From: Lewinellaceae bacterium
Lineage (GTDB): Bacteria > Bacteroidota > Bacteroidia > Chitinophagales > Saprospiraceae
Assembly (NCBI GenBank): GCA_020636135.1
Contig: JACJYK010000001.1
Location: 2,590,501 to 2,654,500 of the forward strand
Direction: 5' to 3'
Length of the DNA: 64,000 nt
The position numbers were made by a program, and so were the translations under genes. Each line of letters starts with the position of its first letter. Position 1 is the first letter of the stretch. The notes under the pieces were generated by a model. The model was not told the origin of the DNA. It did not search any database and was given only the letters and a program-made list of their open reading frames with translations. Positions 35,596 through 43,991 of the stretch are shown here, one piece after another.

Positions 35596-35997
35596 TTAAC
35601 GATATTTAAGCGGGATGACCAGCTTCAGCCCGGACCAGATCGCGTTGACAGAAACCACTTTAACGTCGACAAGCCGGTGTGCCAGGGCCAAATCGCGAAT
35701 GACATCCTCGGTCACATCGGACTTCCTGCCCGATGACTTCTTAGGCCAGGAGACCCAAATCATTCCGTTCGTTACGATCAGATCCCTCAACCAGGGCAGG
35801 TTTGCAGCCAGTTGATCCCGGGAGACTTCGAAATAATGGATGATGTCCATTCCGGCTTCAGGATTCTGAACCCATTGTATCCCATCCGGTAACACGTCAA
35901 AAAAAGAGCGGTATTCAGGGGGCTGGTTCAGGCAGCATATGCGTAAGTCCGGCTTGAAGCCTAATTTTCTGGCCAGCGGTGTTCCGGGTGGTTGCAT
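35596..35997 (-). CDS. DUF3052 family protein
   Basis: A 133-residue soluble protein starting PGTPLARKLGFKPD, the usual opening of DUF3052 proteins. DIIHYFEVSRDQLAANLPWL and MIWVSWPKKSS are also typical. Function of the family is not established; the lengths and motifs agree with members seen across bacteria. It is the first gene of the minus-strand run that leads to the two-component system and faces the peroxiredoxin gene across a 211-base divergent region. Confidence 0.8.
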   Translation of the reverse strand: MQPPGTPLARKLGFKPDLRICCLNQPPEYRSFFDVLPDGIQWVQNPEAGMDIIHYFEVSRDQLAANLPWLRDLIVTNGMIWVSWPKKSSGRKSDVTEDVIRDLALAHRLVDVKVVSVNAIWSGLKLVIPLKYR

Positions 35998-36149
35998 GGT
36001 TCATATATGGCTTTAGTCTATTCACATAACGGTACTGGTTGCGACACCTATACGTTATATGCTCCATTGATCCTGGCAAGCGGGATTGATTTGCTTCGCT
36101 CAGTCATACCGTTCAGCTACAGAAATCATGGATTCGTCGCAATCCACGC

Positions 36150-36178
36150 TTGTTTTTCAATAATACCATCTAAATTTA
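36150..36178 (+). promoter_or_regulatory. candidate Bacteroidota sigma-A promoter for peroxiredoxin gene
   Basis: TTG at 36150-36152, 18 bases, then TAAATTTA at 36171-36178 (seven of eight matches to TAnnTTTG). It lies 30 bases before the chosen start of the thiol-redox gene. Confidence 0.4.
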
Positions 36179-36208
36179 CGTTTAACATACTATTAACGCT
36201 CGTTGCTT

Positions 36209-36886
36209 ATGAAGTACTCCATCCAATCTTTGTTGTTTGTGCTGTTGGTGACGGGTTCCCTTAGCTTATCGGCCCAGGAAGGGATCCAGCGAGTCGAGAA
36301 TGTCTATACCGTAGATATTGACGACCTGACGCAGTATGGGATCGATACGGGCTATCTGGTTCCGGCAGGACTGCCGACCGGCATGTACGCCCCGGACTTT
36401 TATGCCACCGACCAGCGCGGGCAATCATTCAAACTTTCGGATGTCTACCGGGACCATCAGGTGGTATTGATGTTTTACCGCGGCCACTGGTGCAGCATCT
36501 GCAATGCCCAATTACAAAAACTATCCGACTCACTGGATTTGCTCGAAAATAACGGCATCAAAGTCATTGCGGTCACACCCGAATCCATGGCCGGCGTCGC
36601 CATTATGTCGCATTCGGTCAATGCACAATTTTCAATCGTCTCGGACACCACCCACTCCATCCTTGATGCCTATGGTGTAACTTTCCATGCTACCGAAGAT
36701 TACACCCATCGAATCGAACAACGTGCTATTGTCAAGCCTACTGAAGACCTGGCCCATCATCAGGCCATTTTACCTGTCCCGGCGACTTATCTGATCGACC
36801 AGGGCGGTGAGATCATCTATGCCCATTTTGATCCCAACTACAGGAATCGCGCCTCCATCCATGAAATCCTCGAGTTTCTCAACTAG
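36209..36886 (+). CDS. exported peroxiredoxin-like (AhpC/TSA, thioredoxin-fold) protein
   Basis: About 225 residues from ATG 36209 with a signal peptide (cut near LSLSAQ). Thioredoxin-fold domain ~50-225: FYRGHWCSICNAQLQKL carries Cys-x-x-Cys where typical peroxiredoxins have a single peroxidatic Cys, and VVLMFYRGHWCSIC resembles PRX-like2 redoxins. The closing PVPATYLIDQGGEIIY is standard for AhpC/TSA proteins. It probably reduces peroxides or disulfides in the periplasm. Neighbours do not define a pathway. Confidence 0.85.
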   Translation: MKYSIQSLLFVLLVTGSLSLSAQEGIQRVENVYTVDIDDLTQYGIDTGYLVPAGLPTGMYAPDFYATDQRGQSFKLSDVYRDHQVVLMFYRGHWCSICNAQLQKLSDSLDLLENNGIKVIAVTPESMAGVAIMSHSVNAQFSIVSDTTHSILDAYGVTFHATEDYTHRIEQRAIVKPTEDLAHHQAILPVPATYLIDQGGEIIYAHFDPNYRNRASIHEILEFLN

Positions 36887-36973
36887 CAGGAGCTGCAGAT
36901 CCCTTTTTTTACAGATGTGGTAAAAATGAGGCTTATCGCTTATTTTTGTCCGCTTAACCGGATCAGAATACTT

Positions 36974-37513
36974 ATGCAGAAATTAAGAATAGCACTCCTG
37001 GTGGGGATCAGCTCCTGGACGATCTTTATGATCCCGGCCTGTCAGACCCCGTCCGAAGACATCGCAACGGAACCATTTAAAGTGATCGGTCTGACCGTGA
37101 TTTCCAGTTTAAAGGAACAACAGAATACCACGGATATTGGAATATTCTGGGGACAACTTTATGCACAAAATGTGCTGCAACGCATTCCGAACAAAGTCAG
37201 TGACGATGTATATATCGTATATACTGACTACGCAAACAATCCGGATGAAGGTTTCCGGATCATTATGGGGGCAAAAGTCAGCAGCCTTGACAGCATTCCA
37301 CGCGGCCTCACCGGACGCACAATCTCCGGTGGCAATTATAAAAAATTCACCGCTCATGGTGAAATGCCCAAAGCTGTAAACAATTTATGGAGTCAGATCC
37401 GTTTAATGGATTCAAGCAGGCTAAGCCGCACCTACCTGGCCGATTATGAAGTATATGGTCGTGACCGCAGTTCGCCGGATGCAGAAGTGGATGTTTTCAT
37501 ATCGGTGAAGTAA
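36974..37513 (+). CDS. lipoprotein with GyrI-like effector-binding domain
   Basis: About 179 residues from ATG 36974, which gives a lipoprotein signal (IFMIPAC). The mature part (about 30-179) fits the AraC/GyrI-type effector-binding fold: FKVIGLTVISS, DIGIFWGQLYAQNVLQ, YKKFTAHGEMPKAVNNLW and EVDVFISVK. Such domains bind small hydrophobic ligands; here the domain is exported and not fused to a DNA-binding part. A shared terminator follows. Confidence 0.75.
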   Translation: MQKLRIALLVGISSWTIFMIPACQTPSEDIATEPFKVIGLTVISSLKEQQNTTDIGIFWGQLYAQNVLQRIPNKVSDDVYIVYTDYANNPDEGFRIIMGAKVSSLDSIPRGLTGRTISGGNYKKFTAHGEMPKAVNNLWSQIRLMDSSRLSRTYLADYEVYGRDRSSPDAEVDVFISVK

Positions 37514-37535
37514 TCAAATTACCTGGAATAAAAAA

Positions 37536-37567
37536 GCCACCAATTCATAAGGACCTGGTGGCTTTTT
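37536..37567. terminator. bidirectional intrinsic terminator
   Basis: GCCACCA and TGGTGGC pair across a 13-base loop and are flanked by A5 and T5, so the hairpin can end transcription in both directions. It sits between the convergent effector-binding and DUF2911 genes. Confidence 0.85.
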
Positions 37568-37585
37568 CGTATCAATTATTTGATC

Positions 37586-38428
37586 TTACATCTTCTTCAT
37601 CCACATTTCGATGGCTTTTTCATTCAACCGGACATAATCCTGGTTGTTGGCTTCCTTGGCCAATGCCATAGATCTTTTAGCTGTTTCAATAGCGCCTTTG
37701 AAGTCGCCGTTTTCAGCCTGTAGCTGGGACTTTAAACGTACGATCCAGTAGCGTTCCGGTCCCATGGACAAACACTTATTAACCCATTCCAGGGCTTGTT
37801 TGGCATCTTTTCCTTCATTGAAATAATAGCTGGCAGCAGCATAATAATCGTTGGCGGAAGGACCTGCCATGGTGCGGTCAATGCTGGCCATAACAGCCTG
37901 ATCGGTGTTCAGCTCAACCGGGAATTTTACCAGAGTGTTTTCCCAGCTGATGACCAGGTGGGCGCTTTCGGAACGGATGTGATCAATACCAATGGTCAGC
38001 GTCTCCACCGGTGTACTGATCTTTTCACTGTTCACCGTAAGGGTAACCAATGGAGTTTCTTCCGGATATGCCATCCAGTTGGAAGTGGTGTAGGGATAAA
38101 GCATGATCTGCCATTCGTCCATGCCGGGTTTGGCCAGCAGCGCATAAGAACCAGCTTTTACAGCGGTACCGCCAATGGTCACATCTCCGCTGAAGGTAAT
38201 TTTGGTGGCTGAATTGGCCCCTACCCTCCAGACTTCTCCATAGGGTAGTAGATCACCAAATATTTTCCGGCCCTTGACACTGGGACGGGAATATTCGATC
38301 TCAATATTGATCAGGCCCACATTCTGGGTCACTGTTCCGGTAGGGCTTGCTGCCGGTGTGGTAATCTGTCCAAAACCAAAACCGGTCAAAGACAACATTA
38401 GAAAGAGAATAACTGCAGTTTTTTTCAT
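37586..38428 (-). CDS. DUF2911 domain protein with C-terminal helical repeats
   Basis: About 280 residues from ATG 38428 (MKKTAVILF) with a signal peptide (cut near GFGFGQ). DUF2911 at ~25-180 (VEIEYSRPSVKGRKIFG-like, GEVWRVGANSATKITF, AGSYALLAKPG). Residues ~195-278 are TPR-like helices (ASYYFNEGKDAKQALEWVNKCL). Secreted; the family's function is unknown. It is monocistronic and shares a terminator with the convergent lipoprotein gene. Confidence 0.85.
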   Translation of the reverse strand: MKKTAVILFLMLSLTGFGFGQITTPAASPTGTVTQNVGLINIEIEYSRPSVKGRKIFGDLLPYGEVWRVGANSATKITFSGDVTIGGTAVKAGSYALLAKPGMDEWQIMLYPYTTSNWMAYPEETPLVTLTVNSEKISTPVETLTIGIDHIRSESAHLVISWENTLVKFPVELNTDQAVMASIDRTMAGPSANDYYAAASYYFNEGKDAKQALEWVNKCLSMGPERYWIVRLKSQLQAENGDFKGAIETAKRSMALAKEANNQDYVRLNEKAIEMWMKKM

Positions 38429-38724
38429 AGTTGACAATTTTTAAATAAGGCTCTTAACAGGTCAAAAATAGTCTAATCCTGCCGGTCAAAATTAACTTAA
38501 CACAATCTTAACAAGCTGGAAAAGTGCCCGGTACGGATTGGTTTTTTTTCCTACATTTAGCCTGGTTCATATGCTCAGGGATGTCACTGGATGAGCAGGT
38601 GCCCTTCGTATCCTGTTGACCATGAAAGATTCTCAAGGCAGTTTGAACAGGGGCAGGATCAGATTATCTGGTTTTGACAGCGCTGGTTTCTTTTTTTCAT
38701 CTCTTACAATACACTGGACTAATC

Positions 38725-39753
38725 ATGAAAAGACGTCAATTTCTCCGGGATACTACGCTTTCATTGGCGACGTTGCCTTACATCCACCGGCATCTTGCTC
38801 CTGCCGAAGTTATTCTTGGCCACAATGAGCACCGGTATCGCCTGGACCGTCATTGGGGAGACCTGAATCCACAGGTTATTCCGGTCAAAGATTGTCATGA
38901 GATGATCCAGGATAAACAAGGCCGCATTTTCTTGCTAACCAATGAGACCAAAAACAACGTGATCATCTACAACAAAGATGGTAAACCGATCACAACCTGG
39001 GGTACCACCTATCCCGGCGCCCATGGTCTGACCCTCTCAGAAGAAGGTGGGGAATCGTTTTTGTACATCTGCGATAATAACCGGCATGAGGTCATCAAAA
39101 CCACACTTGACGGCCGCGAGATCATGGTCCTTCCCTATCCGGCTGAATCCGGGAAATACGAAAGCGCCGAAAAATACATTCCTACCGAGACCACCATTGC
39201 TCCCAATGGCGATATCTATGTAGCGGACGGATACGGGTCGCAGTATATCATTCACTACGACAGCCAGGGAAAACTGAAAAACGTATTTGGGGGCCGTGGG
39301 CCATCGCCCGCCAATTTTGACAATGCCCATGGAATCGCACTGGACACGAGGCTACCCGGAGAACCGACCCTGCTTATTACAGCCCGTCAGCAAAATAAAC
39401 TGAAACGTTTCAGCCTTGCCGGGGAGTTGATCAAGGAGATCCCTATCCCCGGTGCGTACATCTGCCGTCCGGTCATCCACGGAGATTATGTTTATTGCGC
39501 AACGCTGATCTCACACCTCCCATGGGACTCTGGTTCCGGATTCGTGACCATCCTGGATAAAAACGACCAGGTTGTCAGTGTTCCCGGCGGTTCGGCGCCA
39601 ACCTACACCAATGGCAAACTCGAACCATTGTTCCAAACCGTACAGGCCTTTAAGCACCCGCACGATGTCTGTGTCGATGAGGACGAAAACCTGTATATCG
39701 CTCAGTGGAATTCCGATAAGGTCTATCCGTATAAACTGACCCGGGTGGCATGA
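38725..39753 (+). CDS. secreted NHL-type beta-propeller protein with Tat-like signal
   Basis: About 342 residues from ATG 38725, giving MKRRQFLRDTTLSLATL, a twin-arginine-like leader. NHL/six-bladed propeller blades follow (LTNETKNNVIIYNKDG, HGLTLSEEGGESFLYICD, ETTIAPNGDIYVADGYG, HGIALDTRLPGEPTLLITA, DVCVDEDENLYIAQWN). It lacks recognisable catalytic signatures; it may bind a ligand or act as a lyase-like propeller. Its stop overlaps the sialidase start by 4 bases, so the two are co-translated and likely share a task. Confidence 0.82.
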   Translation: MKRRQFLRDTTLSLATLPYIHRHLAPAEVILGHNEHRYRLDRHWGDLNPQVIPVKDCHEMIQDKQGRIFLLTNETKNNVIIYNKDGKPITTWGTTYPGAHGLTLSEEGGESFLYICDNNRHEVIKTTLDGREIMVLPYPAESGKYESAEKYIPTETTIAPNGDIYVADGYGSQYIIHYDSQGKLKNVFGGRGPSPANFDNAHGIALDTRLPGEPTLLITARQQNKLKRFSLAGELIKEIPIPGAYICRPVIHGDYVYCATLISHLPWDSGSGFVTILDKNDQVVSVPGGSAPTYTNGKLEPLFQTVQAFKHPHDVCVDEDENLYIAQWNSDKVYPYKLTRVA

Positions 39754-41684
39754 TACGACTCCAGACCGGCTTACTGCTCATTCTCGTTGCAACGCTATTG
39801 CCTGGACAGGAACAGCCTGAGTTAAAGCCAGTCTTTATAAATGGAAATGACGGCTATGCCTGTTTTCGCATTCCCGCGATCGTCAAAGCTCCGAATGGTC
39901 GTGTTCTGGCATTCTGTGAAGCCCGAAAATCCGGCTGTGACGACTTTGGGAAAGTCGATATTGTTCTCAAAGAAAGCAGGGACCAGGGCAAAACCTGGTC
40001 CGGATTGACGGTAGTCGCTGCCAATGGCTCAGCCAAGGCAGGAAACCCTGCACCGGTCTGGGACCTGTTGGATCCGCGCTACCCGGCAGGCAGACTTTTC
40101 CTTTTTTACAACACCGCAAATGCCTCCGAATGGGAGATCCGGTCCGGAAAAGGAGTGACCGAAGTGTGGTGCCAGACCAGTGTGGATCTGGGCAAATCGT
40201 GGTCTGAACCTGTAAACATTACAATGCAGGTCCATCATCCCTATCAACCCGGATATCGTGATGACTACCAGGACCCACTGGATTGGCGGACCAATGCCCT
40301 GGGTCCGGGGCATGCCCTGCAACTGATCCATAAACCTTACCGTGGTAGACTTTTTGTCCCGGCAAATCATTCCGCCGGAGAGCCCAGGGACAGCTTTTTG
40401 GACTACCACGCCTATGGCTTCTATAGCGATGATCATGGATTGTCCTTCCACCTATCCGGGGAAGTCAATGAACCTGGCTCAAACGAGTCCATAGCCACAG
40501 AATGGACAGACGGCACCATTTTACTGAATACCCGCCAACAAAGTGGCAGTACACATGAGAGACTGGTCAGTACCAGTAACGATGGAGGTGCGCATTGGGA
40601 TACCAGTTATTACGACGCCTATCTGCCTGACCCGGTCTGTCAGGCCAGCACCTTTCTGTTCTCCGGGAAGGAAGGCCATGCATTGCTTTTTTGCAATCCC
40701 CAGTCCACATCCGGCCGTCGCAACCTGGTTCTGAAAGCCAGCCTCGATGGTGGCCGTCACTGGTCAGAATCCAGGGCAGTATGGCCAGGCGATGCGTCAT
40801 ATTCAGACCTGGTTCAATTGAATTCTGGTGATATCGGCATTCTATTCGAACAAGGAAATAAGGGTGGTATTTATTTTACCAGTGTGTCCTGGCAGTGGGT
40901 GAAAGGGGGTAAAAATGCACCAGTTCTGGAATGGGTTAAACCCCATAGACCACCAGGTGAAGACCGGATTGCCCTTGCCGCCCCACAGGTATCTCCGGCA
41001 AACACATTTTTTCAGGATCGCATTTTTATGGAAATAAAAGGTGGTGTTTCCGGCACCCGGTATTATTACACCGATGATGGAAGCGTACCGGATGAACATG
41101 CTCAACGGTATTACCAACCACTGGAGATCAAAGCATCCAAAGAATTCAAAATCAAGGCTTTTCACGATCAATATAATTCCAGTCCCACCGTTACCCGGTC
41201 CTATTACAAGATTAAGGAGTTGCCTGCACTGGATCAGGTAACTCTGGAGATGCAACCTTCACCGCAGTATGGAGGACAGGGAGTTGCAACCCTCCTGGAT
41301 CACCAACTTGGCACCGGAGATATCAGTGACGGAACCTGGATTGGTTTTGAAGGAAATGATTGTGTGCTGACCTTTCAATACAATCGTCCGGTGGTCTTAT
41401 CACAACTCATGGTAAGCTGTTTAAACGCACCCGGTCGCTGGATCCTGCCAGCTTCAAGCATTGAAGTCTATACATCAACCGACGGCCACCGTTTTGACTA
41501 TTGGGATGAAAGCACTCCGGAAAGCACCTCAGGAGAAGGAAATATCATGACCAGAATAGAGCTCACCGGTCGACGTGAGCGCTACCTCAAGGTTGTGATC
41601 AAAAATGCAGGCATCTTACCTGCCGGACATCCAGGTGCCGGCAAGCCAGCATGGTTGTTCGTAGATGAAGTCGTCGTCGAGTGA
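39750..41684 (+). CDS. exo-alpha-sialidase (GH33) with C-terminal chitobiase-like and F5/8-like modules
   Basis: A 644-residue secreted enzyme (signal cut near LLPGQ). The sialidase hallmark FRIP lies at 39-42 (Arg40 binds the sialic-acid carboxylate), with acidic residues near Asp64/65 and four Asp-boxes (SRDQGKTW, SVDLGKSW, SNDGGAHW, SLDGGRHW). The five-bladed propeller ends near residue 390. A chitobiase/HEX C-terminal-like beta domain (~420-495, YYYTDDGSVPD) and a discoidin-like beta sandwich (~500-644, ending WLFVDEVVVE) follow. It releases terminal sialic acids from glycans. The two end modules recur in the next gene. Confidence 0.9.
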   Translation: MIRLQTGLLLILVATLLPGQEQPELKPVFINGNDGYACFRIPAIVKAPNGRVLAFCEARKSGCDDFGKVDIVLKESRDQGKTWSGLTVVAANGSAKAGNPAPVWDLLDPRYPAGRLFLFYNTANASEWEIRSGKGVTEVWCQTSVDLGKSWSEPVNITMQVHHPYQPGYRDDYQDPLDWRTNALGPGHALQLIHKPYRGRLFVPANHSAGEPRDSFLDYHAYGFYSDDHGLSFHLSGEVNEPGSNESIATEWTDGTILLNTRQQSGSTHERLVSTSNDGGAHWDTSYYDAYLPDPVCQASTFLFSGKEGHALLFCNPQSTSGRRNLVLKASLDGGRHWSESRAVWPGDASYSDLVQLNSGDIGILFEQGNKGGIYFTSVSWQWVKGGKNAPVLEWVKPHRPPGEDRIALAAPQVSPANTFFQDRIFMEIKGGVSGTRYYYTDDGSVPDEHAQRYYQPLEIKASKEFKIKAFHDQYNSSPTVTRSYYKIKELPALDQVTLEMQPSPQYGGQGVATLLDHQLGTGDISDGTWIGFEGNDCVLTFQYNRPVVLSQLMVSCLNAPGRWILPASSIEVYTSTDGHRFDYWDESTPESTSGEGNIMTRIELTGRRERYLKVVIKNAGILPAGHPGAGKPAWLFVDEVVVE

Positions 41685-41728
41685 ATGGTTCAATCGAATT
41701 TGTTACATTTAATGCAAAGCTTTAACCT

Positions 41729-43819
41729 ATGTCTTGGCTGGAATTTCTTGGACGATTTCATCCTGTTTTACTGCATTTACCCATTGGGCTGCTGATCGGG
41801 GCATTTGGGTTAGAGCTTATTCAGCGTAAATCCCGGTCTGCCGGAATGAATGCTGCCATTCAATCCCTGTTATTCTGGGGTATGGTCACCGCAATAGTTA
41901 CCGCTTTACTGGGATTTTTCCTCCAATGGGAAGGTGGTTACGAAGAACGGCTGTTGAACATTCACAAATATCTGGGAATCAGTACGGCAGTCTTGTCCGT
42001 TGTAGTCTATTTACTCAAGAAAACAACGACAGATCATAGGGCATATCTACCGGTTTTTGGATTGACCACTACTGTCATGCTTTTAGCCGGCCATTTTGGC
42101 GGCTCGCTCACCCATGGCAGCTCCTACCTCTCGGATCAGATGCCTAACGGGCTGCGGTCCCTGCTGGGCCTACCACCAAAATCCGCCCCGGTCGAAGAGA
42201 TAACTTCGGTTGATGCCAGCTCCCTGGTCTTCCAGGATGTCATCCAGCCAATATTCCGGTCGAAATGTACCAGTTGCCACAACCCTGAAAAAGCCAAGGG
42301 TGAATTACTGCTGCACAATCAGGAAGGTGTGGAGAAAGGCGGCAAGGATGGTGCCTTATTTATTGCAGGTGATGTCGAAAATTCCCTTCTGATCAAAAGG
42401 ATCCTTCTCCCCCTGGACAATGAAGATCACATGCCACCGGAAGGCAAAAAACAATTGACGGAAGATGAGGTAGCTCTTATGGAATGGTGGATCAATAACC
42501 ACCGGAGCTATGAAGATCGCATCCAGGATGTATCCGTTCCAGACAACATTCAGGCGGTATTTGCGAAGTCCGTCAAACCAGAAAATCCCGTGTTCCGGCT
42601 GGATCTGAAAGACCCGGGTGAAAAAAAACTTACCAGCCTGCGTAATGAGGGTGTAAAGGTAATGCGGCTGGCCGCTGAAAATCCTCTCCTTGAGATCAAC
42701 ATGAGTTACCGGCAGGACCTGGAACCCGATTTCCTGAAAAAACTATTTCCCATTGCAGATCAGATTGCCTATCTCAATCTGAGCAAGTCCAATGTGACCG
42801 ATGATATGATCCGGGATTTGGGACGATTCCCTCATCTGGTACGCCTGTACCTTGATAATACTTCTATAACAGACGCGGGCCTGGAGTCACTCAAAGGCCT
42901 GGAATATCTGCAATATCTGAACCTCTACGGAACCGGAATAACCGATGCAGGCCTTACCCATCTGGAATCGCTGCCACACCTTGAGGAACTCTATTTATGG
43001 CAATCCCAGGTGAGTGATGCCGGCGTTGAGGCTTTACAAGCTAAAATACCCGGGTTGGAAGTAAATACTGGCATAACCGGCAACAACCTCGGAGGCGTTA
43101 TTCCATTACAGGCCCCGGTCATCCAGGTAGACGAGACGTTATTCACAGACTCTGTACAGGTACAGCTTATCCTGAATGTGGATGGTATCAGGGTCTATTA
43201 CACCCTGGACGGCTCCGATCCCGATACCACATCCAACCTGTATAGCAAACCGGTTACAATCAAACGCACCACAGAAATCCGCACCTTTGCCACCAAACCG
43301 GGCTGGCAATCAAGCCCTGTCGGTTCAAAACAATTAATTCGCTCCAAATACCGGCCCCAGGATGTTACTCTGAATGTGCCCCCTAACCCAAAGTATCAGG
43401 CTTCAGGTCCTTCTACCCTGATCGATTTTAACAAGGGAAGCAACCAGTTTGGTGATGGTCAGTGGCTGGGATTCGAAAAACAGGATGTGACTGCAACCCT
43501 GGATATGGGTTCGGCTGTTCCACTCTCTCATGTTACCATCAGCTGTCTTGAAAATGCCTCATCCTGGATATTTTTTCCCCGAGGCATACAGGTGGAAGTC
43601 TCCTCAGATGCCAGGAACTGGAAAAATGTTGTCCGGGAGAGCTACCCGGAGGCAACTGAAGCTGCGTCTCCTGCACTAAAGAACTTTTTGGTCACATTCC
43701 CGGAACAAAATGCCCGTTACGTCAGGGTGAAAATAACCGGACAGAAGACCAATCCCCGCTGGCACCCGAACCCTGGCGAACCCTGCTGGTTGTTCATGGA
43801 TGAGATTCTGGTAGATTAA
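41729..43819 (+). CDS. composite DUF2231 membrane / PSCyt cytochrome c / LRR / carbohydrate-module protein
   Basis: A 696-residue protein. Residues 1-140: four membrane helices of DUF2231 type (FHPVLLHLPIGLLIGAFGLE) with a likely heme-binding His. Residues ~165-260: planctomycete-type cytochrome c with Cys180, Cys183 and His184 (CTSCH) and the MPPEGKKQLTEDEVALMEWW helix. Residues ~335-450: four to five leucine-rich repeats (LVRLYLDNTSITDAGLESL). Residues ~465-540: chitobiase/HEX C-terminal-like domain (VYYTLDGSDPD). Residues ~545-696: discoidin-like domain ending WLFMDEILVD. It could carry electrons across the inner membrane while holding a binding face in the periplasm. It lies 44 bases after the sialidase gene. 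Confidence 0.85.
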   Translation: MSWLEFLGRFHPVLLHLPIGLLIGAFGLELIQRKSRSAGMNAAIQSLLFWGMVTAIVTALLGFFLQWEGGYEERLLNIHKYLGISTAVLSVVVYLLKKTTTDHRAYLPVFGLTTTVMLLAGHFGGSLTHGSSYLSDQMPNGLRSLLGLPPKSAPVEEITSVDASSLVFQDVIQPIFRSKCTSCHNPEKAKGELLLHNQEGVEKGGKDGALFIAGDVENSLLIKRILLPLDNEDHMPPEGKKQLTEDEVALMEWWINNHRSYEDRIQDVSVPDNIQAVFAKSVKPENPVFRLDLKDPGEKKLTSLRNEGVKVMRLAAENPLLEINMSYRQDLEPDFLKKLFPIADQIAYLNLSKSNVTDDMIRDLGRFPHLVRLYLDNTSITDAGLESLKGLEYLQYLNLYGTGITDAGLTHLESLPHLEELYLWQSQVSDAGVEALQAKIPGLEVNTGITGNNLGGVIPLQAPVIQVDETLFTDSVQVQLILNVDGIRVYYTLDGSDPDTTSNLYSKPVTIKRTTEIRTFATKPGWQSSPVGSKQLIRSKYRPQDVTLNVPPNPKYQASGPSTLIDFNKGSNQFGDGQWLGFEKQDVTATLDMGSAVPLSHVTISCLENASSWIFFPRGIQVEVSSDARNWKNVVRESYPEATEAASPALKNFLVTFPEQNARYVRVKITGQKTNPRWHPNPGEPCWLFMDEILVD

Positions 43820-43840
43820 ACGCGGGGGCGAAAGGAAAAA

Positions 43841-43940
43841 GAGGTAGCAGATATCCCCATAGCTCCTCGGTTTTAGCCTGGGGTAAAGTAGAGGCAGCAG
43901 AGGTTCCCATAGCCCCACGGTTTTAGCCCTGATACGGCAT
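43841..43940. repeat. two-copy 50-bp direct repeat between convergent genes
   Basis: Two adjacent 50-base units, 43841-43890 and 43891-43940, both start GAGG-AGCAG, share CCCATAGC and CGGTTTTAGCC, and match at about 32 of the first 40 positions; the last ten differ. Located in the 172-base gap between the convergent composite-cytochrome and triple-hydrolase genes. Confidence 0.8.
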
Positions 43941-43991
43941 GAATACAGGTTTCGCCTGCACCAAACCATAGTCATTAGGCACAGTCCATTT

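Noticed and set aside
43841..43940. CRISPR or attachment site
   Set aside because: Only two imperfect contiguous copies, no spacer pattern, no integrase or tRNA gene next to it.
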